From positions 1,364,001-1,428,000 of the forward strand of contig NZ_CP063418.1 of assembly GCF_013184985.2 (NCBI RefSeq): a DNA stretch of 64,000 nucleotides. Direction: 5' to 3'. Each line of letters begins with the position of its first letter. Position 1 is the first letter of the stretch. Under the pieces are notes generated by a model that made no database searches, was not told the origin of the DNA, and worked only from the letters and a program-made list of their open reading frames with translations. The translations under genes were made by a program, and so were the position numbers. Positions 7,577 to 15,745 of the stretch are shown piece by piece. This DNA comes from Actinomyces faecalis (GTDB lineage Bacteria; Actinomycetota; Actinomycetes; Actinomycetales; Actinomycetaceae).

Positions 7577-9156
7577 GAACGCCTCCAGGTACGGCCGTCG
7601 CGGGCAAGCAGCTGGTGTGCGCTGTCCGGCCCCCAGGACCCGGGCCTGTAGGGGTCCGGGACCCCGTGGGCCGCCCAGTGCTCGATCACCGGGTCCAGGA
7701 TCCTCCAGGACAGGTCCACCTCACGCTGGTGGGGGAAGAGCGGGGCGTCGCCCAGCAGCGCGTCCAGGATGAGACGCTCGTAGGCCTCCGGGGACTCCTC
7801 GTTGAAGGAGGCGCCGTAGCCAAAGTCCATCAGGACGTCACGCAGCTCCATGTGCGTGCCCGGGACCTTGGAGGCCAGACGCATGGTGATGCCCTCGTCC
7901 GGCTGGATGCGCAGCACGATGGTGTTGGCGCCCGCCCCTGCCGTGGCGGACGCGTCAAAGGGAAGGAACGGCGGCTGCTTGAAGACGACGGCGACCTCGG
8001 TCACCCGCCGCGCCAGGCGCTTGCCCGCACGCAGGTAGAAGGGCACGCCGGCCCACCGGCGGTTGGCGATCTCCAGGCGGACGGCGGCGAAGGTCTCTGT
8101 GGCGGAGTCGGGCGGCACACCTTCCTCCTCGGTGTAGCCCGGGACCGCCGCACCGCCCTGGAACCCGCCGACGTACCTGCCTCGCGCGGTCGTGGCATCC
8201 AGGTCGAGCACGCCCTCGCGGGTCAGGCGCACGCAGTCCAGGACCTTCTCCTTCTCCGAACGCACCGCCGCGGCGTCCATGGAGGTCGGCTCCTCCATGG
8301 CGGTCAGCGCCAGGAGCTGGAGCAGGTGGTTCTGGACCACGTCGCGGGCGGCACCGATCGTGTCGTAGTAGCCCGCGCGCGAGCCGATCCCGATGTCCTC
8401 GGCCATGGTGATCTGGACGTGGTCGACGTAGCCCTGGTTCCACAGGGGCTCGAACACCGTGTTAGCGAAGCGCAGCGCCAGGATGTTCTGGACGGTCTCC
8501 TTGCCCAGGTAGTGGTCGACCCGGAAGACGTCGTCGGGGCGCACGATCCGGCCGACGAGCGAGTCCAGCTCCCGCGCGGAGCCGCGGTCGTGACCGAAGG
8601 GCTTCTCGATGACCACACGACGCCAGCTGCCGGGGGCGTCGTCGACCAGGCCGGAGGCGGCGACGCGCTGGGTGACGGCCGGGAACCAGCCCGGCGGGAT
8701 GGACAGGTAGAAGGCCCGGTTGCCGCTGGTCCCGCGGCTGGCGTCCAGCTCCGCCACCACGCCGGCCAGACGCTCGTAGGCGTCGTCGTCCTCGAAGGAG
8801 GAGAAGGTGACGAAGCGCATGCCCTCGGCGAGCTGGTCCCAGATGCTCTCGTGCCAGGGCGTGCGCGCGTGGCTCTCGACCGCCTCGCGCACGTAGGCGC
8901 GCATGTCGTCGTCGCACCAGTCGCGCCGCCCGACCCCGACCAGGCTGAACGAGGGGGAGAGCAGGCCGCGGTTGGCCAGGTCGTAGACAGCCGGCAGCAG
9001 CTTGTGTCGAGCCAGGTCACCGGTGATGCCGAACATGACCAGCACGCACGGGTCCGCGATCCGAGGCAGGCGCAGGTCCCGAGGGTCCACGAGGGGGTTG
9101 CTGCGCGCCGCCGGGTCCTGGGCTGAGGCAGCGTGAGCAGTCTGAGCAGTGTCCAC
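7573..9156 (-). CDS. zwf: Glucose-6-phosphate 1-dehydrogenase
   Basis: Oxidises glucose 6-phosphate to 6-phosphogluconolactone with NADP+, opening the oxidative pentose phosphate pathway. The start is placed at the GTG at 9156 because AGGAAG lies 6 nt upstream. A GTG two codons earlier and an in-frame start at 9222 are less well placed. The 527-residue product has the dinucleotide-binding GITGDLARHKLLPA near the N-terminus and the active-site signature DHYLGKETVQN (substrate His and Lys). It forms a two-gene operon with opcA and is transcribed divergently from gnd across a 241-bp gap rich in dyads. Confidence 0.95.
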   Translation of the reverse strand: MDTAQTAHAASAQDPAARSNPLVDPRDLRLPRIADPCVLVMFGITGDLARHKLLPAVYDLANRGLLSPSFSLVGVGRRDWCDDDMRAYVREAVESHARTPWHESIWDQLAEGMRFVTFSSFEDDDAYERLAGVVAELDASRGTSGNRAFYLSIPPGWFPAVTQRVAASGLVDDAPGSWRRVVIEKPFGHDRGSARELDSLVGRIVRPDDVFRVDHYLGKETVQNILALRFANTVFEPLWNQGYVDHVQITMAEDIGIGSRAGYYDTIGAARDVVQNHLLQLLALTAMEEPTSMDAAAVRSEKEKVLDCVRLTREGVLDLDATTARGRYVGGFQGGAAVPGYTEEEGVPPDSATETFAAVRLEIANRRWAGVPFYLRAGKRLARRVTEVAVVFKQPPFLPFDASATAGAGANTIVLRIQPDEGITMRLASKVPGTHMELRDVLMDFGYGASFNEESPEAYERLILDALLGDAPLFPHQREVDLSWRILDPVIEHWAAHGVPDPYRPGSWGPDSAHQLLARDGRTWRRS

Positions 9157-9205
9157 GTGCACCTTCCTGACGTCGAGGCCACGCCCCGGACCGGGCGCCG
9201 TCATC

Positions 9206-9211
9206 AGTCTA
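9206..9211 (-). promoter_or_regulatory. Candidate -10 box of zwf
   Basis: The minus strand reads TAGACT about 50 nt before the chosen zwf start. It would give a leader of roughly 45 nt containing the AGGAAG ribosome site. No clear -35 box was seen. Confidence 0.35.
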
Positions 9212-9277
9212 GGCACCACCACCGACGTGAGCCTGCGTCGCCAGCCTCAACGGTCCAGGTCCTGCCAGTACCTGTTC

Positions 9278-9320
9278 GTGTCGTCCCACCCGGACGGCGG
9301 GACGACACGGTACGTGTCGT
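9278..9320. promoter_or_regulatory. Triple GTGTCGT dyad between zwf and gnd
   Basis: Three copies of the heptamer GTGTCGT alternate in orientation: 9278-9284 (+), 9302-9308 (-) and 9314-9320 (+). Copies 1 and 2 belong to a perfect 10-bp inverted repeat (9278-9287 with 9299-9308, 11-nt centre). Copies 2 and 3 form a perfect 8-bp inverted repeat (9302-9309 with 9313-9320, 3-nt centre). The cluster sits just upstream of the TAGGCT box at 9331, where an operator for gnd would be expected. It may serve zwf as well. The cognate regulator is unknown. Confidence 0.55.
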
Positions 9321-9330
9321 GCACCAGCGA

Positions 9331-9336
9331 TAGGCT
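9331..9336 (+). promoter_or_regulatory. Candidate -10 box of gnd
   Basis: TAGGCT is followed by 7 nt and an in-frame GTG at 9344, the leaderless pattern seen elsewhere here. Either gnd starts at 9344 with 18 extra residues, or this box makes a leader of about 55 nt to the ATG at 9398, which has its own GGAAAGG ribosome site. Confidence 0.45.
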
Positions 9337-9397
9337 CGCGCCTGTGCCGGCGCCTGTGCCGGCGACAGACCGAGCAGCCTCCGTGGAAAGGCACACC

Positions 9398-10897
9398 ATG
9401 ACCGCCACCAGCGCCACCGTCCCCGCCGCCTTCGTCCCGGAGCCCTCCAGCGCCGACATCGGTGTCTACGGCCTGGGCGTCATGGGTGCCAACCTGGCGC
9501 GCAACCTCGCCCGCCACGGCCACGCCGTCGCCGTGTTCAACCGCACACAGGCTCGTACCGAGCGTCTCATAAGCCGCTACGCCAGCGAGGGCACCTTCGT
9601 CCCCGCCACCGAGCTCTCCGACTTCGTGGCCTCCCTGCGCCGCCCTCGTGTGGCGATCATCATGGTCCAGGCCGGTGGCGCGACCGAGGCCGTCATCGAC
9701 CAGCTGCGCGAGCTGCTTGAGCCCGGGGACATCATCGTCGACGCCGGTAACACCTTCTACAAGGACACCCAGCGCCGCGAGGCCTCGCTGCGCGAGCAGG
9801 GCATCCACTTCGTGGGCACGGGAGTGTCCGGCGGTGAGGAGGGCGCGCTGCTCGGCCCCTCGATCATGCCCGGCGGCACCGAGGACTCCTACAAGCGCCT
9901 GGGGCCGATGCTGGAGTCGGTCTGCGCGCACGTGGACGGCGTGCCCTGCTGCACGCACGTCGGACCGGACGGAGCCGGCCACTTCGTCAAGATGGTGCAC
10001 AACGGCATCGAGTACGCCGACATGCAGCTCATCGCCGAGGCCTACAACCTCCTGCGCCACGTCGCGGGCCTGAGCGTGGACCAGACGGCGGCGGTCTTCC
10101 GCTCCTGGAAGGACTCCGAGCTCGACTCCTACCTCATCGACATCACCACTGAGGTCCTTGAGCGTGTTGACCCGGCTACCGGACAGCCCTTCGTCGACGT
10201 CGTCGTGGACGCCGCCGGCCAGAAGGGCACCGGTGTGTGGACCACGCAGACCGCCCTGGAGCTAGGTGTGGCCGTTCCGGCGATCGCTGAGGCCACCTTC
10301 GCCCGCGCCGTGTCCTCCTCCGCCCCGCAGCGTGCGGCAGTGCGCGAGGCCGAGATCGAGGCCGGTGAGCGCGAGGTGACCTTCGAGTCCGAGGAGGACC
10401 GCCAGGCCTTCGTCGACGCCGTGCGTCAGGCGCTGTACGGCTCCAAGATCGCCGCCTACGCCCAGGGCTTCGACGAGATCGCCACTGCCTCTCAGGCCAA
10501 CGGCTGGGACGTGGACCTGGGCGCGATGGCGCGGATCTGGCGTGGTGGCTGCATCATCCGGGCCCGCTTCCTCGATGACATCACCCGTGCCTACGCCGAG
10601 GAGCCTGAGCTCGCCAGCCTGCTGACCGCCCCGGTCTTCGCCTCGGCCCTGGAGGACGCCCTGCCGGCGTGGCGTGAGGTCGTCTCAGTCTCCGCGCTGT
10701 CCGGCGTGCCGGCTCCAGCCTTCGCCTCCTCGCTGGCCTACGTCGACCAGCTGCGCGCCCCGCGCCTGCCTGCCGCCCTGATCCAGGGCCAGCGAGACTT
10801 CTTCGGCTCGCACACCTACCACCGTGTTGACGACCCCAGCGGCGTGTACCACGTCCTGTGGGCCCAGGAAGGGCGTGCCGAGGAGAGGTGGAGCTGA
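9398..10897 (+). CDS. gnd: 6-phosphogluconate dehydrogenase, decarboxylating
   Basis: Converts 6-phosphogluconate to ribulose 5-phosphate with release of CO2 and NADPH. The 499-residue protein has the NADP-binding GLGVMG at residues 25-30, the substrate loop TGVSGGEEGALLGPSIMPGG, the catalytic Lys K198 in HFVKMVHNGIEY, and GQKGTGVWT in the all-helical C-terminal domain. The length matches the long homodimeric type. The ATG at 9398 has GGAAAGG 8 nt upstream. pepN begins 2 nt after the stop, so the two are cotranscribed. Confidence 0.95.
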   Translation: MTATSATVPAAFVPEPSSADIGVYGLGVMGANLARNLARHGHAVAVFNRTQARTERLISRYASEGTFVPATELSDFVASLRRPRVAIIMVQAGGATEAVIDQLRELLEPGDIIVDAGNTFYKDTQRREASLREQGIHFVGTGVSGGEEGALLGPSIMPGGTEDSYKRLGPMLESVCAHVDGVPCCTHVGPDGAGHFVKMVHNGIEYADMQLIAEAYNLLRHVAGLSVDQTAAVFRSWKDSELDSYLIDITTEVLERVDPATGQPFVDVVVDAAGQKGTGVWTTQTALELGVAVPAIAEATFARAVSSSAPQRAAVREAEIEAGEREVTFESEEDRQAFVDAVRQALYGSKIAAYAQGFDEIATASQANGWDVDLGAMARIWRGGCIIRARFLDDITRAYAEEPELASLLTAPVFASALEDALPAWREVVSVSALSGVPAPAFASSLAYVDQLRAPRLPAALIQGQRDFFGSHTYHRVDDPSGVYHVLWAQEGRAEERWS

Positions 10898-10899
10898 CC

Positions 10900-13569
10900 A
10901 TGACGTCCCAGCCCTCTACCAGTGTCAGCCAGGCCCCTGACCGTCTCTCCTCGCTGACCAACCTCTCTCGTGCTGAGGCCTTGTGGCGCTCACAGGTCCT
11001 CAGCGTCCAGGAGCTCGCCGTCGTCATCGACGTCACCAGCGCCCCTGACCGGCAGGCGACCGGCTTCGCCGTGCACAGCGAGCTGACCCTCCAGGTGCTC
11101 ACCCCGTGCGCCGGCGCGTGGGTCGACTTTCTGGGGGAGGAGGTCGTCTCGCTCAGCGTCGACGACCACCCGGTCCAGGTGTCCTGGGACGGGGCGCGTG
11201 TGGCGCTGCCAGAGCTGGACGCCGGTGAGCACACCGTCGTCGTCGAGGCCCGGGGGCGCTACTCCAACTCCGGTCAGGGCCTGCACCGCTTCCACGACCC
11301 TGTCGACGGTGCGACCTACCTCTACACCCACTTCGAGCCCTCCGACTCACGCCGAGCCTGGGCCTCAATGGACCAGCCCGACCTCAAGTCGCCCTTCAGT
11401 CTCACCGTCGTCCACCCTTCCGGGTGGACCGTCCTGGGTAACGGCGTGGTTGAGGAGTCTCGTCCCTCCCGCGAGCTCCCTGAGGCGGTCGTGACCCGCT
11501 TCGCTACCACCCTGCCGCTGCCCGGCTACCTCACGGCACTGGCGGCCGGGCCCTGGCACCGGGTGAGCAGCCAGTGGTGCTCGCCGCTGAGGCCGGACAG
11601 CGAGCCGGTCGAGCTGTCCTGGTCCTGCCGGGCGAGCCTGGCCGCCCACCTCGACGCCGACGAGCTGCTGGAGGTCACCGCCCAGGGCATGACCCTGTAC
11701 GACGAGGCCTACGGCTATCCCTACCCCTGGGGGGCCTACGACAGCGTGCTCGTACCCGAGTACAACCTCGGGGCCATGGAGAACCCCGGGTGCGTGACCT
11801 TCAACGAGGACGCCTACCTCTTCCTCGGTCCTGTCACCCGCGCCCAGCACGCCGGTCGTGCCAACACGATCCTGCACGAGATGTGCCACATGTGGTTCGG
11901 TGACCTCGTGACGCCTACCTGGTGGGAGGACACCTGGCTCAAGGAGTCCTTCGCCGAGAACCAGGGGACCTGGGCGCAGGCCACCGCGACACGGTGGACC
12001 GAGGCCTGGGCGACCTTCGCCCTGGGGCGCAAGGCCTGGGCCTACGCCGAGGACTCCCGGCCCGCGACGACCCACCCGATCGTGGCCACCGTCAACGACG
12101 TCGAGGCCGCGCGTCAGACCTTCGACGGCATCACCTACGCCAAGGGGGCAGCGGTCCTCAAGCAGCTGGTGGCCTACCTCGGCCAGGACGTCTTCCTCCA
12201 GGCGGCTCGCAGGTGGTTCACCGATCACGCCTTCGCCAACGGCGACCTCGCCCAGTTCCTCGACACGCTCGGTCAGGCCTCTGGACGCGACATGGACGCC
12301 TGGGCGCAGGCCTGGCTGCGTACCGCCGGCCCCTCGGTCCTGACCGACGAGCTGGAGTCAGACGGGGAGCACGTCACACGTCTGACGGTACGTCAGGAGG
12401 GCACGGACCTGGCCACCGGGGAGCCGGTCACCCGGCCGCACACCCTCGTGGTCGGCCTGTACTCCTTCGACGGGACCGGTCGCCTGACCCGCACGCACCG
12501 TCTGCCGCTGACCCTGACCACCGCCAGCGCCGACCTGCCACAGGCCGTGGGCCTGCCGGTGCCGGACCTGGTGACGGTCAACGACGAGGACCTGACCTAC
12601 GCCGTCATCCGTCCCGACGCAGCCTCGCTGGCTACGGCCCGTACCTGCCTGGCCCGGCTGGAGGACCCTCTGACGCGGTCACTGTGGTGGTCGAGCCTGG
12701 ACAACCTGGTCCGTGACGGTCTGCTCGACCCGGTCGAGCTCGTCTCGACGGTCCTGGCCCAGGCGGATGACGGTACCCAGCCAGCCACCCTCACCAGCCT
12801 GCTCAGCCGGGCCCGCCACTACGCCCTGGTCTACGTCCGTCCCCAGGAGCGAGCCGAGGCGCTGACGCCCCTGGTCGGCTCCACCGCCGGTTCCCAGGAG
12901 GGTCTGAGCGCCTGGGAGCTGCTTGAGGACACCGAGGCGGGAGGCGACGCCCAGCTCGTCCGGGCCAGGGCCTGGATCGAGGCCGCCGGACAGGCTCGCG
13001 CCCTGAAGCCAGAGGACGCTGACCTGGCCGTGACGCGTCTGCGCCAGCTGCTCGACGGTGGCCTGAGAGGACTGTCGGTCGACAACGACCTACGGTGGAG
13101 GATCCTCATCGCGCTGGCGCGCAACGGACGCGCCAGCGCGGCCGAGCTGGACCAGACCCTCCAGGCCGACCCCTCCGCCTCAGGCCGTACACGTCATCTG
13201 CAGGCGACCTCCTCCTTCCCGCAGCCAGGGCTCAAGGAGACGGTCTTCGCCAGGGTCCTGCAGGACACCTCGCTGAGCAACGACCACCTTGACGCCCTCA
13301 TCCAGGGCTTCGCCGTCGACGCTCACCAGGACCTGACCGCTTCCTTCACCGACCGTTACCTGGCCGAGCTGGAGACCGTGTGGGCCACGCGCGGTCAGGA
13401 GACCGCCACACGGATCGTCAACGGCCTGTTCCCGTCATGCGGGAGCCAGGAGGACCTCGACTCGGTGACACGGTGGCTGGAGGAGCACCCTCAGGCGCCT
13501 GCGGCGCTGCGTCGTCTGGTCCTCAAGGGGCAGGACGACCTCGCCAGGGCCCTGCGCTGCCGCCGTTGA
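10900..13569 (+). CDS. pepN: Aminopeptidase N (M1 family metallopeptidase)
   Basis: An 889-residue cytosolic zinc aminopeptidase that removes N-terminal residues from peptides. The exopeptidase motif GAMEN lies near residue 292. The zinc site is H326-E-M-C-H330 with E349 exactly 18 residues later, so HEXXH-18-E is intact. The C-terminal ERAP1-like helical domain fills the rest, and the length is normal for actinobacterial PepN. The start follows a GGAGAGGTGGAG stretch. It is the second gene of the gnd unit and is followed by a strong stem-loop. Confidence 0.95.
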   Translation: MTSQPSTSVSQAPDRLSSLTNLSRAEALWRSQVLSVQELAVVIDVTSAPDRQATGFAVHSELTLQVLTPCAGAWVDFLGEEVVSLSVDDHPVQVSWDGARVALPELDAGEHTVVVEARGRYSNSGQGLHRFHDPVDGATYLYTHFEPSDSRRAWASMDQPDLKSPFSLTVVHPSGWTVLGNGVVEESRPSRELPEAVVTRFATTLPLPGYLTALAAGPWHRVSSQWCSPLRPDSEPVELSWSCRASLAAHLDADELLEVTAQGMTLYDEAYGYPYPWGAYDSVLVPEYNLGAMENPGCVTFNEDAYLFLGPVTRAQHAGRANTILHEMCHMWFGDLVTPTWWEDTWLKESFAENQGTWAQATATRWTEAWATFALGRKAWAYAEDSRPATTHPIVATVNDVEAARQTFDGITYAKGAAVLKQLVAYLGQDVFLQAARRWFTDHAFANGDLAQFLDTLGQASGRDMDAWAQAWLRTAGPSVLTDELESDGEHVTRLTVRQEGTDLATGEPVTRPHTLVVGLYSFDGTGRLTRTHRLPLTLTTASADLPQAVGLPVPDLVTVNDEDLTYAVIRPDAASLATARTCLARLEDPLTRSLWWSSLDNLVRDGLLDPVELVSTVLAQADDGTQPATLTSLLSRARHYALVYVRPQERAEALTPLVGSTAGSQEGLSAWELLEDTEAGGDAQLVRARAWIEAAGQARALKPEDADLAVTRLRQLLDGGLRGLSVDNDLRWRILIALARNGRASAAELDQTLQADPSASGRTRHLQATSSFPQPGLKETVFARVLQDTSLSNDHLDALIQGFAVDAHQDLTASFTDRYLAELETVWATRGQETATRIVNGLFPSCGSQEDLDSVTRWLEEHPQAPAALRRLVLKGQDDLARALRCRR

Positions 13570-13588
13570 GGGCCGGCAGGACCCGCTT

Positions 13589-13624
13589 CCTGTCCGGGAC
13601 CACCTCGCGCTGGTCCCGGACAGG
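13589..13624. terminator. Terminator after pepN
   Basis: A perfect 14-bp inverted repeat (13589-13602 with 13611-13624) around an 8-nt loop, 20 bp after the pepN stop. No T tract follows. Confidence 0.7.
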
Positions 13625-13639
13625 AACGACCAGGCTCAG

Positions 13640-13667
13640 CCGTTGTCACAGCAGGGCCTGACAACGG
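13640..13667. repeat. Inverted repeat upstream of the FHA gene
   Basis: CCGTTGTCA (13640-13648) pairs perfectly with TGACAACGG (13659-13667) around a 10-nt centre. It lies about 55 bp before the FHA gene, after the pepN terminator, so an operator role is at least as likely as a second terminator. Confidence 0.4.
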
Positions 13668-13720
13668 TATGGTGAGCACACTGTGGTGCGAGGGGCACCA
13701 CCCGACCCGAGGGGGACACG

Positions 13721-14170
13721 ATGTCGAGCACTCCGATACAACCGGATCCCACCTCGACCCAGACCTTCGGGGCTGTTGACGCCACGGACGAGCGTGAGGC
13801 GCCCCTGATCGGGATCTCCCAGCAGGATCGCGCCGCGATCGCAGCGCTCCCGCCCGGAACCGCCCTGCTGCTGGTCGGCCACGGGCCCACCACCGGTGCA
13901 CGCTTCCTGCTGGACTCCGAGCAGACCACGGTCGGGCGCCACCCGCACGCCGACATCTTCCTCGACGACGTCACCGTCTCGCGCAAGCACGCGATGTTCA
14001 CTGCCCTGGCCGGCGGCGGGTTCGCCGTGCGTGACTCCGGCTCTCTCAACGGTACCTACGTCAACCGTCAGCGCGTGGAGGAGGCAGAGCTTCGGGCAGG
14101 AGACGAGGTCCAGATCGGCAAGTACCGGATGAGCTACCACCCGGGTCCTAGCCGGCCTGCTGCCCAGTGA
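13721..14170 (+). CDS. FHA-domain signalling protein (GarA/OdhI-like)
   Basis: A 149-residue protein with one forkhead-associated domain at about residues 64-130, which binds phosphothreonine. The phosphopeptide-contact residues are present: G72-R73 (TVGRHPHAD), S87-x-x-H90 (VSRKH) and N110 (SGSLNGTYVNR). GarA and OdhI restrain 2-oxoglutarate dehydrogenase until phosphorylated on an ETTS motif. That exact motif is absent here; the N-terminus has TSTQTF instead. The order FHA, MerR, DUF151, MerR matches M. tuberculosis Rv1827-Rv1830, which supports orthology. The ribosome site is GAGGGGG before the ATG. The stop overlaps the next start. Confidence 0.85.
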   Translation: MSSTPIQPDPTSTQTFGAVDATDEREAPLIGISQQDRAAIAALPPGTALLLVGHGPTTGARFLLDSEQTTVGRHPHADIFLDDVTVSRKHAMFTALAGGGFAVRDSGSLNGTYVNRQRVEEAELRAGDEVQIGKYRMSYHPGPSRPAAQ

Positions 14171-14919
14171 GCCCCGCTGTCCGCAAGGCGGCCACCTCGT
14201 CACAGGCTGCCGGTGCCCAGACATCCTCGGACGTCCTGACCTGGCCCCAGGGGATCTCCCACGAGCCCTCCATGAAGATCGGCGAGGTCGTTGACCAGCT
14301 GCGCGCCAGCTTTCCGGCTCTGTCGATCTCCAAGGTCCGCTACCTGGAGAGCGAGGGCCTCATCCACCCGCACCGGGTAGGCAACGGCTACCGCCAGTAC
14401 TCCAAGGCGGACGTCGAGAGGCTTCGGTTCACGCTGGCCGCGCAGAGGGACGAGTACCTGCCCCTGTCAGTCATCCGGGAACGTCTGGAGCAGCTTGACC
14501 GCCAGCCTGCCTCCGGCGGACGCATCGCACGCGTCGTCGCCTCCCACGGCCGCCTGGTGGACGAGGACGGCCCCCTCGACCTGACCGAGCTCATGCGCCG
14601 CAGCGGTGCCAGCGAGGAGCAGGTGGACGAGCTCATCGCCATCGGTGTCATCACGGCCGACGCCCGGGGAACCTTCAGGCCGACGGCGGTACGTGCCGCC
14701 GAGCTCGCGATGCGGATACACCGGCTCGGCCTGCCGCTGCGGAACCTGCGGGCGATCCGCACAGCGGCTGAGCGGGAGGCGGACCTGATCGACCACGTGG
14801 TCCAGCACCAGCGCCCACGGTCAGCCCAGGCCGCCGAGCAGACTGCCACCACGCTCGCCGCCTCCGTGGCCGGCCTGCACGAGGAGCTGCTGCGCCGGAC
14901 GGTGGAGTCGCTGGGCTGA
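14167..14919 (+). CDS. MerR-family regulator, FtsR/Rv1828-like
   Basis: A 250-residue DNA-binding protein whose GTG start overlaps the FHA stop. The MerR winged helix lies at about residues 36-110 (MKIGEVVDQLRASFP, then SKVRYLESEGLIHPHRVGN). A long C-terminal effector or dimerisation region follows. In Corynebacterium the gene downstream of the FHA protein encodes FtsR, an activator of ftsZ; that role is inferred from synteny. An internal ATG at the start of the winged helix is an alternative start. No metal-binding cysteine cluster is visible. Confidence 0.85.
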   Translation: MSPAVRKAATSSQAAGAQTSSDVLTWPQGISHEPSMKIGEVVDQLRASFPALSISKVRYLESEGLIHPHRVGNGYRQYSKADVERLRFTLAAQRDEYLPLSVIRERLEQLDRQPASGGRIARVVASHGRLVDEDGPLDLTELMRRSGASEEQVDELIAIGVITADARGTFRPTAVRAAELAMRIHRLGLPLRNLRAIRTAAEREADLIDHVVQHQRPRSAQAAEQTATTLAASVAGLHEELLRRTVESLG

Positions 14920-14978
14920 GCGTGGCGGTGGCACAGGCCTGACAGCGCCGTTCTCCAGACACGGACGCCAAGGCTCCG

Positions 14979-14984
14979 TAGCCT
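14979..14984 (+). promoter_or_regulatory. -10 box of a leaderless transcript (DUF151 gene)
   Basis: TAGCCT, 7 nt, then GTG at 14992. The hexamer lies between ftsR and the DUF151 gene, which have a 72-bp gap, so the latter probably has its own promoter. Confidence 0.55.
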
Positions 14985-14991
14985 AGGACGC

Positions 14992-15459
14992 GTGCACGAC
15001 ATGCGTCTGGTCGCCATTCGATCGACCTCCCCGGACGAAGGACTTGTCGCGCTCCTGGTCGAGGAGGGCGGCCCCTCGATCCTGGCGGTGCCCGTCAGCG
15101 CCCGGGAAGGCCTCTGTCTGAGTGCGGAGACAGCCTCCCAGGTCACCTGGCCCCCGCTGCTGCGTCGGTGCCTGGAGGTCCAGGGGGGGACCCTGGACGA
15201 GGTGCACCTAGGAGTCGATGACGACGCTGTCCTGCGCGCCGAGCTCGTCCTGCGCCAGACCGGATCGTCTCCTGGCACCAGCCGGGTGCCCTGCGCCCCC
15301 GCCGATGCCCTCATGGTCTCGCGCATCAGCCGGGTCCCCTTGCGAGCCAGTGATGACCTGCTGCGTCTGCGTGGGGTCGACCTCGGGGAGGAGAGCATCT
15401 CGCAGCAGGTTGCACGGTGGCGTCAGGACCTTCATGCGGGCTCGGCGGAAGACTGGTGA
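14992..15459 (+). CDS. DUF151 / bifunctional nuclease domain protein
   Basis: A 155-residue protein of the BFN/DUF151 family, whose plant member has DNase and RNase activity and whose bacterial members are poorly known. The family core is seen in LLVEEGGPSILAVPVS and in the central GGTLDEVHLGVDDDAVLRAE stretch. It is the third gene of the conserved FHA-MerR-DUF151-MerR block. The GTG start follows a -10-like hexamer and no ribosome site. Nuclease activity should not be assumed. Confidence 0.85.
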   Translation: MHDMRLVAIRSTSPDEGLVALLVEEGGPSILAVPVSAREGLCLSAETASQVTWPPLLRRCLEVQGGTLDEVHLGVDDDAVLRAELVLRQTGSSPGTSRVPCAPADALMVSRISRVPLRASDDLLRLRGVDLGEESISQQVARWRQDLHAGSAEDW

Positions 15460-15483
15460 CCACGCCGCGACACGCGGGACAGA

Positions 15484-15510
15484 TGTGACTGGTGTGACTA
15501 TGGATGTGAC
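15484..15510. repeat. Three direct TGTGAC repeats
   Basis: TGTGAC occurs at 15484-15489, 15493-15498 and 15505-15510, all on the plus strand, with start-to-start spacing of 9 and 12 bp. They lie in the 286-bp gap before the second MerR gene and may be regulator half-sites. Confidence 0.35.
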
Positions 15511-15589
15511 ATGTCGCACATAGACTGCCTGACTGGATTCTCCGTCTCGCCCGCGATAGCAACGAAAGATCCGCGTCGACCACACCTCT

Positions 15590-15608
15590 TCTCAACCTCA
15601 CCTTGAGA
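15590..15608. promoter_or_regulatory. Candidate MerR-type dyad
   Basis: TCTCAA (15590-15595) and TTGAGA (15603-15608) form a perfect 6-bp inverted repeat with a 7-nt centre in a locally AT-richer patch about 140 bp before the MerR gene. Autoregulation by the MerR protein is a guess from position and shape. Confidence 0.3.
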
Positions 15609-15745
15609 TTGAGACCGAATTGGCCGATGTCGACCGCGCGCCCTTCGTTGAGCACGCCCCGTCAGGCACCTATCGTGGGATCTGCTGGCGCAGCCACCAG
15701 GCCGCGGTCCCACCCCACCACCCCGAGAACCGACAGGAGCATCAC

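Noticed and set aside
7615..9126. Long plus-strand open frame opposite zwf
   Set aside because: It is the antisense of a highly conserved gene; GC-rich third positions keep the complementary frame open. Composition is not protein-like and there is no family motif. The same holds for long frames opposite pfkA, fas and accA.
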